From CAZIKB01 sp964539665 (GTDB lineage Bacteria > Zhuqueibacterota > Zhuqueibacteria > Oceanimicrobiales > Oceanimicrobiaceae): a DNA stretch of 64,000 nucleotides. The notes beneath the pieces were generated by a model. That model searched no databases. It was given only the letters and a program-made list of their open reading frames with translations, and had not been told where the DNA came from. The stretch spans positions 1 through 64,000 of the forward strand of contig CAZIKB010000018.1 in NCBI GenBank assembly GCA_964539665.1. The letters are read 5' to 3'. Positions 17,684-26,271 of this stretch are shown piece after piece (position 1 is the stretch's first letter; the number at the start of each line of letters is the position of its first letter). Both the position numbers and the translations under genes were made by a program.

Positions 17684-19564
17684 ATGAAAACAAGAATTGG
17701 AGTAATTTTAGCTGCAGGCAAGGGGAAAAGACTTGACAAACAAGATACTATTAAACCTCTGGTACGTGTAAGGTTTAAACCATTGATTTTGTGGAATATT
17801 GAGCGAATGCAAGAAGTAGGTATGGAGAAGATTTATATTGTAGTAGGATACAGAGGTGATTTACTAAAAAAAGAATTAATAGCAAATCCATTTGTAAAAA
17901 CTAATTTAGATTTTATTGAAAATCCAAATTGCGAAAATGGAATGCTGAGCTCGCTATTAAGTATAAAGGAAATTGTGAAGGGATCATTTTTTCTAAGCCC
18001 CTGTGATTTAATATTTGAAAATAATCCATATTATTCATTTCAGACAGATGATATGCAATTCCAAGGTATCACATCCCTGGTAGATTCTACAAATAGTAAA
18101 ACAAATGGCTCTGGAGCTACATCAAGAATAATAATTAAAAAAGATGGCTCCGTTTCTATGATTGAATCTAGAATCGAATATGATGGAATAGAAACTGGTA
18201 TTTATCACTTTGGAAAAGGTGCAATTTCAATTATTGCTAAGGCAGCAGTAATACACTCAAATATGAAATCGCTACGTTTGGTTTTAGAATATCTTTCAAA
18301 TAATGATTTGCTAAGGGTACGAAATATAGAGTCGCAAAAATGGTTTGATATAAATATACCTTCTATTAGAATACGAGCAGAAATGTTCTTGAGAAAGAAA
18401 CCTGTGATACAATATGCAGGAGAATTAAAACAGAAACCTTTGAATAAGATTGAACCATTCGAGAAATTTTTTACAAATAAGGAAATTGAAACACAGATTT
18501 ATGTGAAACGAAACTGTTTAAAAGAAATTGATACAATTGATTTAATTCCGAGCATTCATTCAGATTCACCTCACTTCTTAATAACAGACGAAACAGTGAA
18601 TGAAATGTTCGGCAGACAACTTTTTAAAAAATTGGCTAATGCTGGTTACAATATTCACAAAATTGTCTTGTCTAGTGGTGAAGGAATAAAATCATTGCAA
18701 AATTTTATTTCACTTTCTGAAAGAATTCTTGCCGAAGGAATAGATGAACGAACTATATTGATCTCTTTGGGAGGTGGCACGGTAAATAATATCACTGGGT
18801 TTTTAGCATCAACCCTATACAGGGGGATTTATTTAGTACACATTCCCACAACACTGATGGCTCAATGTGATGCTGCAATAGGAATTAAGCAAGGAGTAAA
18901 CGGTGACAAAGGGAAAAATCTAGTAGGAAGTTATTATGAGCCGATGAAGATAGTTGTCGATCCAGCTGTTTTGACTACATGCACTGACCGGTGGCTTAGG
19001 GATGGATTGGTTGAATGTATCAAACATGCATTAGCACAAGATCCAATTTTCTTTGACTACTTATTTAATTACGATGGCGAGATTAATGACATTAATTTTC
19101 TTGAATATGTAGTGAAAAGGAATATCGAACTCAAGATTCGTTTAATGTCTACTGATCCAAAGGAACATGCTGAGGCGTTGGTATTACAATATGGACATAC
19201 AATCGGTCATGCAGTTGAATATCTATCTGGATATTTATACGGACATGGTGAATCAGTTGCAATCGGGATGAGAGCCGCAGCTGAACTTTCTAAAGTATTA
19301 GATATTGCTGGTGACGAGCTGGTTCAATCACACTGTGATATTTTGAGAAGGTATGATTTACCTGGAGTAATACCAGATTATATTAGTCACAAAGATATAA
19401 TCGATGCGTTAAGATTCAATAAAAGATTTCTATATGGGGATGTTCAATTTGTTCTCCTAGATCAAATCGGCTCATTATGGAATTTTGGTGGAGACTTCTC
19501 GGTCCCATGTGACGATGATATTTTAACTAAGGCTTTGTTGAACAGTTACACAGAAAGGAATTAA
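17684..19564 (+). CDS. Bifunctional nucleotidyltransferase / sugar-phosphate cyclase (DOI synthase-like)
   Basis: The 626-residue protein is a fusion. Residues 1 to about 235 are a nucleotidyltransferase with LAAGKGKRL at 9-17, KPLVRV at 24-29 and SPCDLIF at 105-111. Residues about 265-626 are a sugar-phosphate cyclase of the dehydroquinate synthase superfamily. This half has GGGTVNNITGF at 363-373, HIPTTLMAQCDA at 386-397, IKQGVN at 401-406, GKNLVGSYY at 410-418, and zinc ligands E444, H505 and H521 with the DHQS-like 16-residue spacing. The KQ in IKQGVN and the GKNLVGxYY phrase match 2-deoxy-scyllo-inosose synthase better than DHQS (KT) or EEV synthase. It likely cyclises a hexose-6-phosphate-type substrate and nucleotidylates a related phosphate. 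The exact substrates are unproven. Confidence 0.8.
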   Translation: MKTRIGVILAAGKGKRLDKQDTIKPLVRVRFKPLILWNIERMQEVGMEKIYIVVGYRGDLLKKELIANPFVKTNLDFIENPNCENGMLSSLLSIKEIVKGSFFLSPCDLIFENNPYYSFQTDDMQFQGITSLVDSTNSKTNGSGATSRIIIKKDGSVSMIESRIEYDGIETGIYHFGKGAISIIAKAAVIHSNMKSLRLVLEYLSNNDLLRVRNIESQKWFDINIPSIRIRAEMFLRKKPVIQYAGELKQKPLNKIEPFEKFFTNKEIETQIYVKRNCLKEIDTIDLIPSIHSDSPHFLITDETVNEMFGRQLFKKLANAGYNIHKIVLSSGEGIKSLQNFISLSERILAEGIDERTILISLGGGTVNNITGFLASTLYRGIYLVHIPTTLMAQCDAAIGIKQGVNGDKGKNLVGSYYEPMKIVVDPAVLTTCTDRWLRDGLVECIKHALAQDPIFFDYLFNYDGEINDINFLEYVVKRNIELKIRLMSTDPKEHAEALVLQYGHTIGHAVEYLSGYLYGHGESVAIGMRAAAELSKVLDIAGDELVQSHCDILRRYDLPGVIPDYISHKDIIDALRFNKRFLYGDVQFVLLDQIGSLWNFGGDFSVPCDDDILTKALLNSYTERN

Positions 19565-19565
19565 G

Positions 19566-20309
19566 ATGGCAGAAAGAGATGCTAAGAAAATAGCTTTAGT
19601 AACCGGAGGTTCACGTGGGATAGGTAAAGCAATAGCTTGCGAATTATTACAAAATCAATTCGAGGTTTTTATATGTGGACGAAAGATTAACGATTTAAAA
19701 AGTTCTGTTGATAATTTATCTTCTCTTGGTAAAATTAATTATTACCAACTTGATATCTCACGAGATGAGCATGTTAGGAAATTTGTCAAAGAATGGGATA
19801 CTCCTCTCAATGTTCTAATCAACAACGCTGGTATCTGTGGAAGTGAAAGATTAGAAGATGAATTTGGTATATGGGGAAATATATTAGCCACTAATCTTAA
19901 TGGACTATATTATTTAACAAAAGGACTCCTTAAATGGATTCATAACGATGGAAGTGTTGTGAACATATCTTCGCAATTAGGAACGGAAGGTCGTGCTGGT
20001 TTTGGTGCCTATTGTGCATCTAAGCACGCACTTTTAGGCCTTACAAAATGTTGGGCGAAAGAGCTGGGACATACTGGAATTACAGTTAATGCAGTGTGTC
20101 CAGGATGGGTAAAAACAGAAATGGCAATGTCTGATGTGAAGAAAATGGCTCAACAAAGAAATATTTCTGAAGAACAGATGTATGTGGAAATAACGGATGA
20201 ACTTGATTTAAAAAGATTTATTGAACCTATGGAAGTGGCGCAATTGGTTGCATTTTTAGTTTCTGCAAAAGCTAGAGGCATTACCGGACAGGTATATCAT
20301 ATTAAGTAA
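19566..20309 (+). CDS. Short-chain dehydrogenase/reductase (FabG-like)
   Basis: The 247-residue SDR has the cofactor loop TGGSRGIG at 13-20, NNAG at 86-89, the active-site serine in NISSQ at about 134-138, and the catalytic Y149-x3-K153 pair in YCASKHA. The C-terminal PGWVKTEM and the final GITGQVYHI are typical of FabG-like reductases. It starts one base after the cyclase gene's stop, so it is almost certainly co-expressed. Its context argues that it reduces the ketone made by the cyclase, for example an inosose to an inositol, rather than an acyl-ACP. That assignment is inference. No transaminase is adjacent, so an alcohol is more likely than an aminocyclitol. Confidence 0.85.
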   Translation: MAERDAKKIALVTGGSRGIGKAIACELLQNQFEVFICGRKINDLKSSVDNLSSLGKINYYQLDISRDEHVRKFVKEWDTPLNVLINNAGICGSERLEDEFGIWGNILATNLNGLYYLTKGLLKWIHNDGSVVNISSQLGTEGRAGFGAYCASKHALLGLTKCWAKELGHTGITVNAVCPGWVKTEMAMSDVKKMAQQRNISEEQMYVEITDELDLKRFIEPMEVAQLVAFLVSAKARGITGQVYHIK

Positions 20310-20382
20310 ATTTCCATATTAACAAAGAAATTTGATTGTGAGTGTTATATAAATAATTATAATTACATTATTTCAATCTGAT

Positions 20383-20616
20383 ATTTCGAATTATTCGTAT
20401 CAATCACTATTTTATCCCCAAGAAGACTATCCTACATATCTTTTAAGGGTAACAATGCTTCAAACTAGGCATATGTAAATATTCGTAATTCAGTAAGCAT
20501 ATCGAGTTAGATTTGCAAATTTTAACTCCACAAATTGGAATCCATTAGGTGTATATATTAAGTCTGGTTATAAGGTTTTAATTAAGCCAAACTTAGTTCC
20601 TCATTTTCACCTTTGA
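20383..20616 (+). pseudogene. Decayed N-terminal fragment of a DUF362 gene
   Basis: One frame reads YPQEDYPTY at about 20413-20439, then two stop codons near 20473 and 20494, then NWNPLG (20533-20550), GYKVLIKPNLV (20566-20598) and a terminal stop at 20614-20616. The intact DUF362 protein encoded at 22193-23581 has the matching order YPEYPF, then EWNPLG, then GDKVTIKATL near its own N-terminus. KVLIKPNLV is the canonical DUF362 N-terminal phrase. The frame is held but the sequence is broken by stops and ends abruptly. It is a relic, and its last stop overlaps the TTG start proposed for the next gene. This also accounts for most of the long gap after the SDR gene. Confidence 0.75.
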
Positions 20617-21995
20617 GAACTTTCAATCGATTCTGTAATCACACATGGTATGATTCAGCATTTAATTATATGTTCACTTCAAAATATTACAAAAAGATTA
20701 GGCAAAGACATCTGGCACATCCCCTGAATTATCTGAACAAGTCCCAATTTTGGTCTCATCATAAACTTCGGGAGCTTCAGTTTCAAAAACTGCACATGTT
20801 GTTAGAACATGCATATCTCAATGTTCCTTATTATCGTAACCTTTTTAAAGAAATTGGAGCAAAACCAGAAGACATCAGAGATTTCAACGATTTCAAGTTA
20901 ATCCCGATCATAACAAAGGATATAATCAGGAAAAACTTTGAAGATCTAATGGCATTAAATTTATCGAAGGATGAGTTTCTGCCGAATTCAACGGGTGGAT
21001 CAGATGGCGAACCGCTTAATTTTTATCAAGATCGTCAATTCGAGAACTGGGCGGCTGCTGCAAGAATTAGAGGATGGTATAATATTGCAGGCTGTGAAGA
21101 TGGTGACAGTTGTGCAGTATTATGGGGAGCCATGCGAGATGTTAAAGAGGATTACTCACTCATCGAAAGAGTTCAAATCTTTTTCAGGGATGGTTTGATT
21201 CCCATAAATGCTTTCAACCTGAGCAATGAAAGAATGCTGTTGTTTTTGAAGTATTGTCAATTATTAAGGCCTAAACTTTTACGAGGTTATGTTACAGCCA
21301 TTAGAGAGTTAGCTGCTTTCATCGAGGAATATAAACTCAATTTCCCGCCATTGAAAGGTGTGATTCTTTGTGCCGAAACGGTCGATCCGGATGTACAGGT
21401 GTATATCGAGCGTATATTAAATGCTCCAGCTTATAATACTTACGGCGGCAGAGAACTCAGTTTAATCGCGATGGAATGCTCTGAAAGAAACTTACATGAA
21501 GTATCGGAAAATAACTATATTGAGTTCGAAAAAATTGACCTGACAGGATATCAGGAAGCGGGGAATATAATTGTTACTAATTTAAACAACTATGCCATGC
21601 CGTTTATTCGATATAGAATTGGAGATATTGGTATACCAGGTTCTGTTGATTGCTGCAACTGTGGAAGAGGACTGCCCGTTATTGATAAAATAATTGGCCG
21701 GACAACAGAAGTATTTGTTTTTTATGATGGTACGAAAAGTGTTGGTGAAATGTTTATTCATTTAATGAAAGATTTTGATATTAAAGAATATCAATTTGTG
21801 CAGGTTTCCGATGCTAAAGTTGTTCTACGCATTAAAACAGAGGATTACATAAATGAACCTCTAAAGAAAAAGATTCAATTTACTTATAAAAAGTTTCTAC
21901 CAGAAAACGTGAAGTTAGAATTCGAAAGAGTAGATGCTTTTAATAAAACGGTTACAGGAAAATTTAGATTTGTCTATCGTAATTGTCCTTCTTAA
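20613..21995 (+). CDS. PaaK/CapK-family adenylate-forming enzyme
   Basis: This 460-residue protein resembles phenylacetate-CoA ligase and CapK/F390-synthetase-like adenylating enzymes, which are common in capsule loci. It has the ATP-binding loop NSTGGSDGEPL, the NTYGGRELS adenine/acid-binding segment, and YRIGDIG, where the aspartate binds ribose. A small Cys cluster, CCNCGRGLP, follows at about residues 348-356, as in many PaaK relatives. It probably activates a carboxylic acid for transfer to a sugar. The TTG at 20613 overlaps the DUF362 relic, and ATG at 20670 is an alternative start. Neither has a convincing ribosome binding site, so the N-terminus is uncertain. Confidence 0.8.
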   Translation: MRTFNRFCNHTWYDSAFNYMFTSKYYKKIRQRHLAHPLNYLNKSQFWSHHKLRELQFQKLHMLLEHAYLNVPYYRNLFKEIGAKPEDIRDFNDFKLIPIITKDIIRKNFEDLMALNLSKDEFLPNSTGGSDGEPLNFYQDRQFENWAAAARIRGWYNIAGCEDGDSCAVLWGAMRDVKEDYSLIERVQIFFRDGLIPINAFNLSNERMLLFLKYCQLLRPKLLRGYVTAIRELAAFIEEYKLNFPPLKGVILCAETVDPDVQVYIERILNAPAYNTYGGRELSLIAMECSERNLHEVSENNYIEFEKIDLTGYQEAGNIIVTNLNNYAMPFIRYRIGDIGIPGSVDCCNCGRGLPVIDKIIGRTTEVFVFYDGTKSVGEMFIHLMKDFDIKEYQFVQVSDAKVVLRIKTEDYINEPLKKKIQFTYKKFLPENVKLEFERVDAFNKTVTGKFRFVYRNCPS

Positions 21996-22026
21996 TATAA
22001 ATAGTTTACTCAAAGAATAATTGTTG

Positions 22027-22165
22027 ATTAGTGATTAACCGAAAACTGGCTAATAATGTCATTTCGAACAAAGAGAGAAATCTTGTCATATCGAAAATAT
22101 TGTAGTTACAGATTTATTCTTTCATTCGAAATGACAAAAAGGGCTGTTTTCGGTCAAACACTATT
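22027..22165. repeat. MITE-like imperfect inverted repeat
   Basis: Two arms of about 40 bases face each other. The left (22027-22068) contains ACCGAAAACTGGCT and then GTCATTTCGAA. The right (22125-22165) contains TTCGAAATGAC and then GGGCTGTTTTCGGT, and the similarity continues outward into TTAGTGATTA and its counterpart. The centre holds GAGAAATCTTGTC. The phrase GTCATTTCGAAC...GAGAAATCT resembles a widespread class of short bacterial intergenic repeats. No coding frame is present. It separates the PaaK-like gene from the DUF362 gene. Confidence 0.75.
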
Positions 22166-22192
22166 TATGAAATTTTAGGAAATTATTTAAAC

Positions 22193-23581
22193 ATGATAGA
22201 TTACCGAAAAGTCGTTGCATATAAAACTTCTACTTCTGATTATCCAACCGAAGAGCCATTTAATCCTTCATTCAATTATCCCGAATATCCATTTGAAGAA
22301 TTATCAGAATCAAATGAAATATATAATGCTGTCAGGGAAATTTTTAGAATGCTTGATTTGGATAAAGATAGATATAATTCTTCTGAATGGAATCCTTTAG
22401 GGGATTTAATCAAACCCGGGGATAAGGTTACAATCAAAGCTACATTAACAAATGATATTAATTTATCGGGAGATAGTCCGTTAGCTGTAATAACTCATGG
22501 TTCAGTAATCAGGCCATTAATTGACTACTCAATGTTAGCAAAACCAAGTGAAATTGTTATTTGTGACGGCCCTATACCACGTACCAGCTTTGAAAAAGTT
22601 TCTGAGTTGACAGGATTAGGAGAGACGATTAATTTTTTCAATCATACAAAAAACGGGACTCTTGTAAAATATGTTGATTTAAGAGATGAAGTTGAGAATC
22701 CAAAAGACGTTCGAATTACTCGTCAAATTGGTGATCCAAAAGGATATGTTGAAGTTGACCTGGGAAAAGACAGCGAATTGGTAGGAATTGCTGATGATCA
22801 TAAATCATTCGGAAGTGTTACCAGCATACTGGAACGGAGAAGTGAGCCTGCCAGGTATCACAATAGTGAGAGGAACGTATATTCAATTTCGAAATCCCTT
22901 CTGGATGCAGACGTGGTTATTATTGTTTCAAAATTAAAATCTCATAGAAAGGTAGGTTGTACTTTAGGATTAAAAACTGCTGTTGGTATTGATAATAAAA
23001 AATATAGACTGCCTCATTATCGTTCAGGTATAGATGATATGCCTCATGATTTTATCAACAAACAAATTATTAGAAACTACCGAAAAGTGAAATATAGCCT
23101 TGCAACTAAATTTAATTATAAATGTGAGGGGCCGATTGTTGACGGTAACTGGTTTGGTAATAATACTGTTTGGAGGATTGCTGTTGATCTTAACAGGATA
23201 CTTTTTTATGCAGATAAAGAAGGTGTAATGCATAGAAAACCTCAAAGAAAGATTTTCACTGTTATTGATGGTATTATTGGTGGAGACAAGTTTGGCCCTT
23301 TAGCTCCAAGAGAAAAAAAAGTTGGATTAATAATTGCCGGCTCTGACCTTGTTGCTGTTGACGCCATTGCCAGCACCTTGATGGGCTTTGATTATAAAAC
23401 CATGCCTCTGATCAGGAATGCCTTTAATGCAAATGGAAAACCCATAAGTTTTGTAAAACCTGAGGAGATAACCGTTTTATCAAATAAAGATAGATTCAAA
23501 AAAGGATTGAATCTAAAGCAAAAAGAAAGCTTTCAATTTAAACCTACATGTGGATGGAAGAATCATATCGAATTGCAATAA
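22193..23581 (+). CDS. DUF362 domain-containing protein
   Basis: The 462-residue product is a DUF362-family protein of unknown biochemical function. Diagnostic elements are an IKPGDKVTIKATL segment near residues 79-91, KLKSHRKVGCTLGLKTAVG in the middle, and VDAIASTLMGFD near the C-terminus. Many DUF362 proteins carry a ferredoxin domain, but none is visible here. Relatives occur in polysaccharide clusters next to PaaK-like and FrhB-like genes, as in this window. A strong palindrome separates it from the upstream gene, so it may have its own promoter. I cannot assign a reaction. Confidence 0.82.
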   Translation: MIDYRKVVAYKTSTSDYPTEEPFNPSFNYPEYPFEELSESNEIYNAVREIFRMLDLDKDRYNSSEWNPLGDLIKPGDKVTIKATLTNDINLSGDSPLAVITHGSVIRPLIDYSMLAKPSEIVICDGPIPRTSFEKVSELTGLGETINFFNHTKNGTLVKYVDLRDEVENPKDVRITRQIGDPKGYVEVDLGKDSELVGIADDHKSFGSVTSILERRSEPARYHNSERNVYSISKSLLDADVVIIVSKLKSHRKVGCTLGLKTAVGIDNKKYRLPHYRSGIDDMPHDFINKQIIRNYRKVKYSLATKFNYKCEGPIVDGNWFGNNTVWRIAVDLNRILFYADKEGVMHRKPQRKIFTVIDGIIGGDKFGPLAPREKKVGLIIAGSDLVAVDAIASTLMGFDYKTMPLIRNAFNANGKPISFVKPEEITVLSNKDRFKKGLNLKQKESFQFKPTCGWKNHIELQ

Positions 23582-23857
23582 GCAACTTACTCCGGGTTAC
23601 TTCTATAATTTATAAACGAGTTATTTCGATAAATCACGAAAATGGTACTTTTGTCATTTCTGGAAACTTCTAAAACTGGTCAATTACGTGTATATTCATT
23701 TTTCAATTGATATTTAATTTACCTTGTGGGATTGTGTATTGGTACAATTACTCCAAAACGATTGGGGATTTCATCACAGCGCTTTATCTTCACCGAGATG
23801 TCGTCCTTTTAAATAAAGCATATAATTCATTAGAATATTAATTAATCTACTATTATT

Positions 23858-24814
23858 ATGAAGCAATTAGCTGATATTATTGACTCTACGGAATCTGAAA
23901 ATAATCAGGTTATTCATTTCAAAAAGTTAAGAAATAAGAATGGGCTGGATAAAAAGTATAAACGTATCTCAATTATTCTGCCGGCTTTTAATGAAAAAGA
24001 TGGGATTGAAAACACTATTTTGCAGTTGAAGGAAACCATGGAAAGTTCCGGATTGATTTACGAAGTGATCGTTGTGGATGATGGCTCTACAGACGATACA
24101 CTTAATCAATTGGTAAAACATAATTGGATAAAGATAATTCAGCATCCAAAAAATCTTGGTTACGGGGCTGCTTTGAAAACTGGTATTCTACATGCAAAGT
24201 ATGAAATAGTTGCTATTTCAGATGTTGATGGAACTTACCCCAATCAATTAATTCCAATGCTGTTCGAGCAAATACAGAAATGTGATATGGTGGTAGGGAG
24301 TCGAAATGGGAGCAAAGTAAAAATGCCTTTACTAAGAAGGCCGGCAAAATGGTTTATTGGTAAACTTGCAAATTATCTTGCCGGAACTAAAATCCCGGAT
24401 ATAAATTCAGGTTTACGAATAATAAGAAAAGATCTGGTTCAAAGATATTTGAAAATCTTACCAAACGGGTACTCCTTTACAACAACCATTACTCTGGCTT
24501 CTCTGTCAAATGGTCATAAAGTTACCTACATCCCGATTGATTATTACGGACGTGTTGGGAAATCAAAAATTCGACCTTTTTATGATACGGTTAATTTTGT
24601 TCAATTAATTGTGAGAACCATTCTTCTATTTAATCCTCTTAAAGTTTTTGTACCTTTTAGTTTAATTCTCATGGGATGTGGTTGTCTTACATTGTTATAT
24701 AGATTTATTTATGGTGGCGGATTAGGCACAACTTCGGTGATTCTTTTCATGACCGGGATTCAAATATTATCTGTAGGAATGATTGCCGACCTTATAGATA
24801 GACGATTAAGATAA
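23858..24814 (+). CDS. DPM1-like family 2 glycosyltransferase with C-terminal membrane helices
   Basis: The 318-residue protein has a GT2 domain resembling dolichyl/polyprenyl-phosphate sugar synthases. Features are ISIILPAFNEKDG at about 38-50, the nucleotide-binding VVDDGSTDD, the metal-binding DVDGTYP and the RIIRKD segment. Two hydrophobic helices at the C-terminus (about 254-305) anchor it in the membrane, as in the GtrB/ArnC group. It likely loads a hexose on undecaprenyl phosphate for the GT39-type enzymes downstream. The 276-base gap upstream contains no recognisable gene, only AT-rich sequence with a faint echo of the GTCATTTC repeat near 23659. Confidence 0.85.
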   Translation: MKQLADIIDSTESENNQVIHFKKLRNKNGLDKKYKRISIILPAFNEKDGIENTILQLKETMESSGLIYEVIVVDDGSTDDTLNQLVKHNWIKIIQHPKNLGYGAALKTGILHAKYEIVAISDVDGTYPNQLIPMLFEQIQKCDMVVGSRNGSKVKMPLLRRPAKWFIGKLANYLAGTKIPDINSGLRIIRKDLVQRYLKILPNGYSFTTTITLASLSNGHKVTYIPIDYYGRVGKSKIRPFYDTVNFVQLIVRTILLFNPLKVFVPFSLILMGCGCLTLLYRFIYGGGLGTTSVILFMTGIQILSVGMIADLIDRRLR

Positions 24815-24819
24815 TCAAA

Positions 24820-26271
24820 GTGCAAACTTCGCTTTCCATGACCAAACAATACTTTGAAGATAAAGTACTATCCCAGCTCAATAAAGAAGTTATTCAGTCC
24901 GGGTTGTGTACCCACTGTGGAACCTGTGTCGGATTGTCAAATAATGCATTAATAATGAAGTCAACTGAGTCAGGCCCGCTGCCTGAGATAAATGAACTCA
25001 CACCCTTGAAATTATCACAAACTTGTTACGATGCTTGTCCGGGGAAAGGACTCAATTATCCCGGATTAAACGAATATGTTTTTGCAAAACATCCAGATAA
25101 CTGGTTGATGGGATGTTACAGAAGTCTGAACATCGGTTATTCTAATGATGCAAAAATTCGAAAAGGCGCCGCTTCTGGTGGTGTTATTACTCAAACTCTG
25201 GTTTATTTACTCGAGCAGGGTTTAATCGATGGAGCGGTTTTAGTTCAACAGGGAATACCAAAACCCTGGCAGGCAACGCCTGTTATTGCACAGTCAATCG
25301 AAGATATTATTAAATGCAGTCAAAGTGTCTATGCACCGGTTCCGGTAAATTCTATCTTCGGTCAAATGGATACATTCAAAGGCGTTCTGGCCTATGTGGG
25401 ATTACCAGATCAGGTGGCTTCACTACGCTTTCTACAAAGTGTTGGGCATGCAGGGGCGCTGAAAGTGGACTATATTTTAGGTCCCTATGTCGGTATGAAT
25501 ATGTACTTTGATTCTATTAAGAGTTTTCTTCGTTCAAACGGTATTCAGGATCTTGATGATATTGCTGAATTAAGATACCGGGAAGGCGAATGGCCGGGTT
25601 ATTTACAGATCGTAACTCATTCAGGGAAAATAATTAAAGCTGAGAAATTCTACTATAATTACCTGCTGCCATTTTATGTTACCAGGAGTACGCTATTGTC
25701 CGTAGATTTTACAAATGAATTAACCGATATTTCAGTAGGTGATGCCTGGAGTCCCAAATTTGAGCAGTTGCGTCAGGGATTTTCAGTAGTGGTTGCTCGT
25801 TCATCAAAAGGAGAGAATCTGTTAAACGAGATGCATTCTGAAGGCTGTATATCTCTTGACGTGATTTCATTAGATGAGGCACTTTCAATGCATGGACACA
25901 TGCTCGATTTTAAAAAACGTGGGGCTTTTATTAGGATGGCCTGGTGGAAGGCCTCAGGTAAGCGAACCCCGGAATATGGTTACAGACCTTCTTCAATTCC
26001 ATTATCTCGAAAAGCAGTAGAAGTTATAATAGCTATAATTTTTGCTTTGTGTGGAACTCGACTCGCAAGAAAAGTGATTGAGTTTATTCCTATTGAAATT
26101 ATGGGACCAATATTTAATCTATTGCGTAAAGTCTGGAAAAACGCTTCCAAAACCACAAAACGAAAAGGATTACAAGAACAAAGTTATGAGATTGATAATT
26201 TTCCACAAAAAGAAAAAGAGTATTTGATAACTGTCGTCGAGAATGTCGAACAAGGAAAAGTATTCAAATGA
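24820..26271 (+). CDS. FrhB-like Fe-S flavoprotein (coenzyme F420 hydrogenase beta-subunit family)
   Basis: The 483-residue protein has the FrhB layout. An N-terminal cysteine cluster lies at C30, C33, C36 (CTHCGTC), with C69 and C73 in a CYDACPGKG motif. The FrhB N-terminal domain has the KGAASGGVITQTL phrase, and the FrhB C-terminal domain contains GLPDQVASLR and the DISVGDAW segment. F420 itself is not implied. Homologues in bacterial polysaccharide loci are flavin/Fe-S proteins thought to reduce or modify glycan intermediates, but their chemistry is not established. A GTG start is used, and an ATG at 24838 is an alternative. The stop overlaps the next start as ATGA. Confidence 0.83.
   Translation: MQTSLSMTKQYFEDKVLSQLNKEVIQSGLCTHCGTCVGLSNNALIMKSTESGPLPEINELTPLKLSQTCYDACPGKGLNYPGLNEYVFAKHPDNWLMGCYRSLNIGYSNDAKIRKGAASGGVITQTLVYLLEQGLIDGAVLVQQGIPKPWQATPVIAQSIEDIIKCSQSVYAPVPVNSIFGQMDTFKGVLAYVGLPDQVASLRFLQSVGHAGALKVDYILGPYVGMNMYFDSIKSFLRSNGIQDLDDIAELRYREGEWPGYLQIVTHSGKIIKAEKFYYNYLLPFYVTRSTLLSVDFTNELTDISVGDAWSPKFEQLRQGFSVVVARSSKGENLLNEMHSEGCISLDVISLDEALSMHGHMLDFKKRGAFIRMAWWKASGKRTPEYGYRPSSIPLSRKAVEVIIAIIFALCGTRLARKVIEFIPIEIMGPIFNLLRKVWKNASKTTKRKGLQEQSYEIDNFPQKEKEYLITVVENVEQGKVFK

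Noticed and set aside
17684..19564. Assignment of the cyclase domain as a housekeeping 3-dehydroquinate synthase (AroB)
   Set aside because: The lysine-threonine motif of DHQS is KQ here, the GGG loop lacks the usual GD, the protein is fused to a nucleotidyltransferase, and no other aromatic pathway gene is nearby.
22027..22165. A CRISPR repeat or terminator reading of the palindrome
   Set aside because: There is only one pair of arms, no regular spacers, and no T run after the stem.
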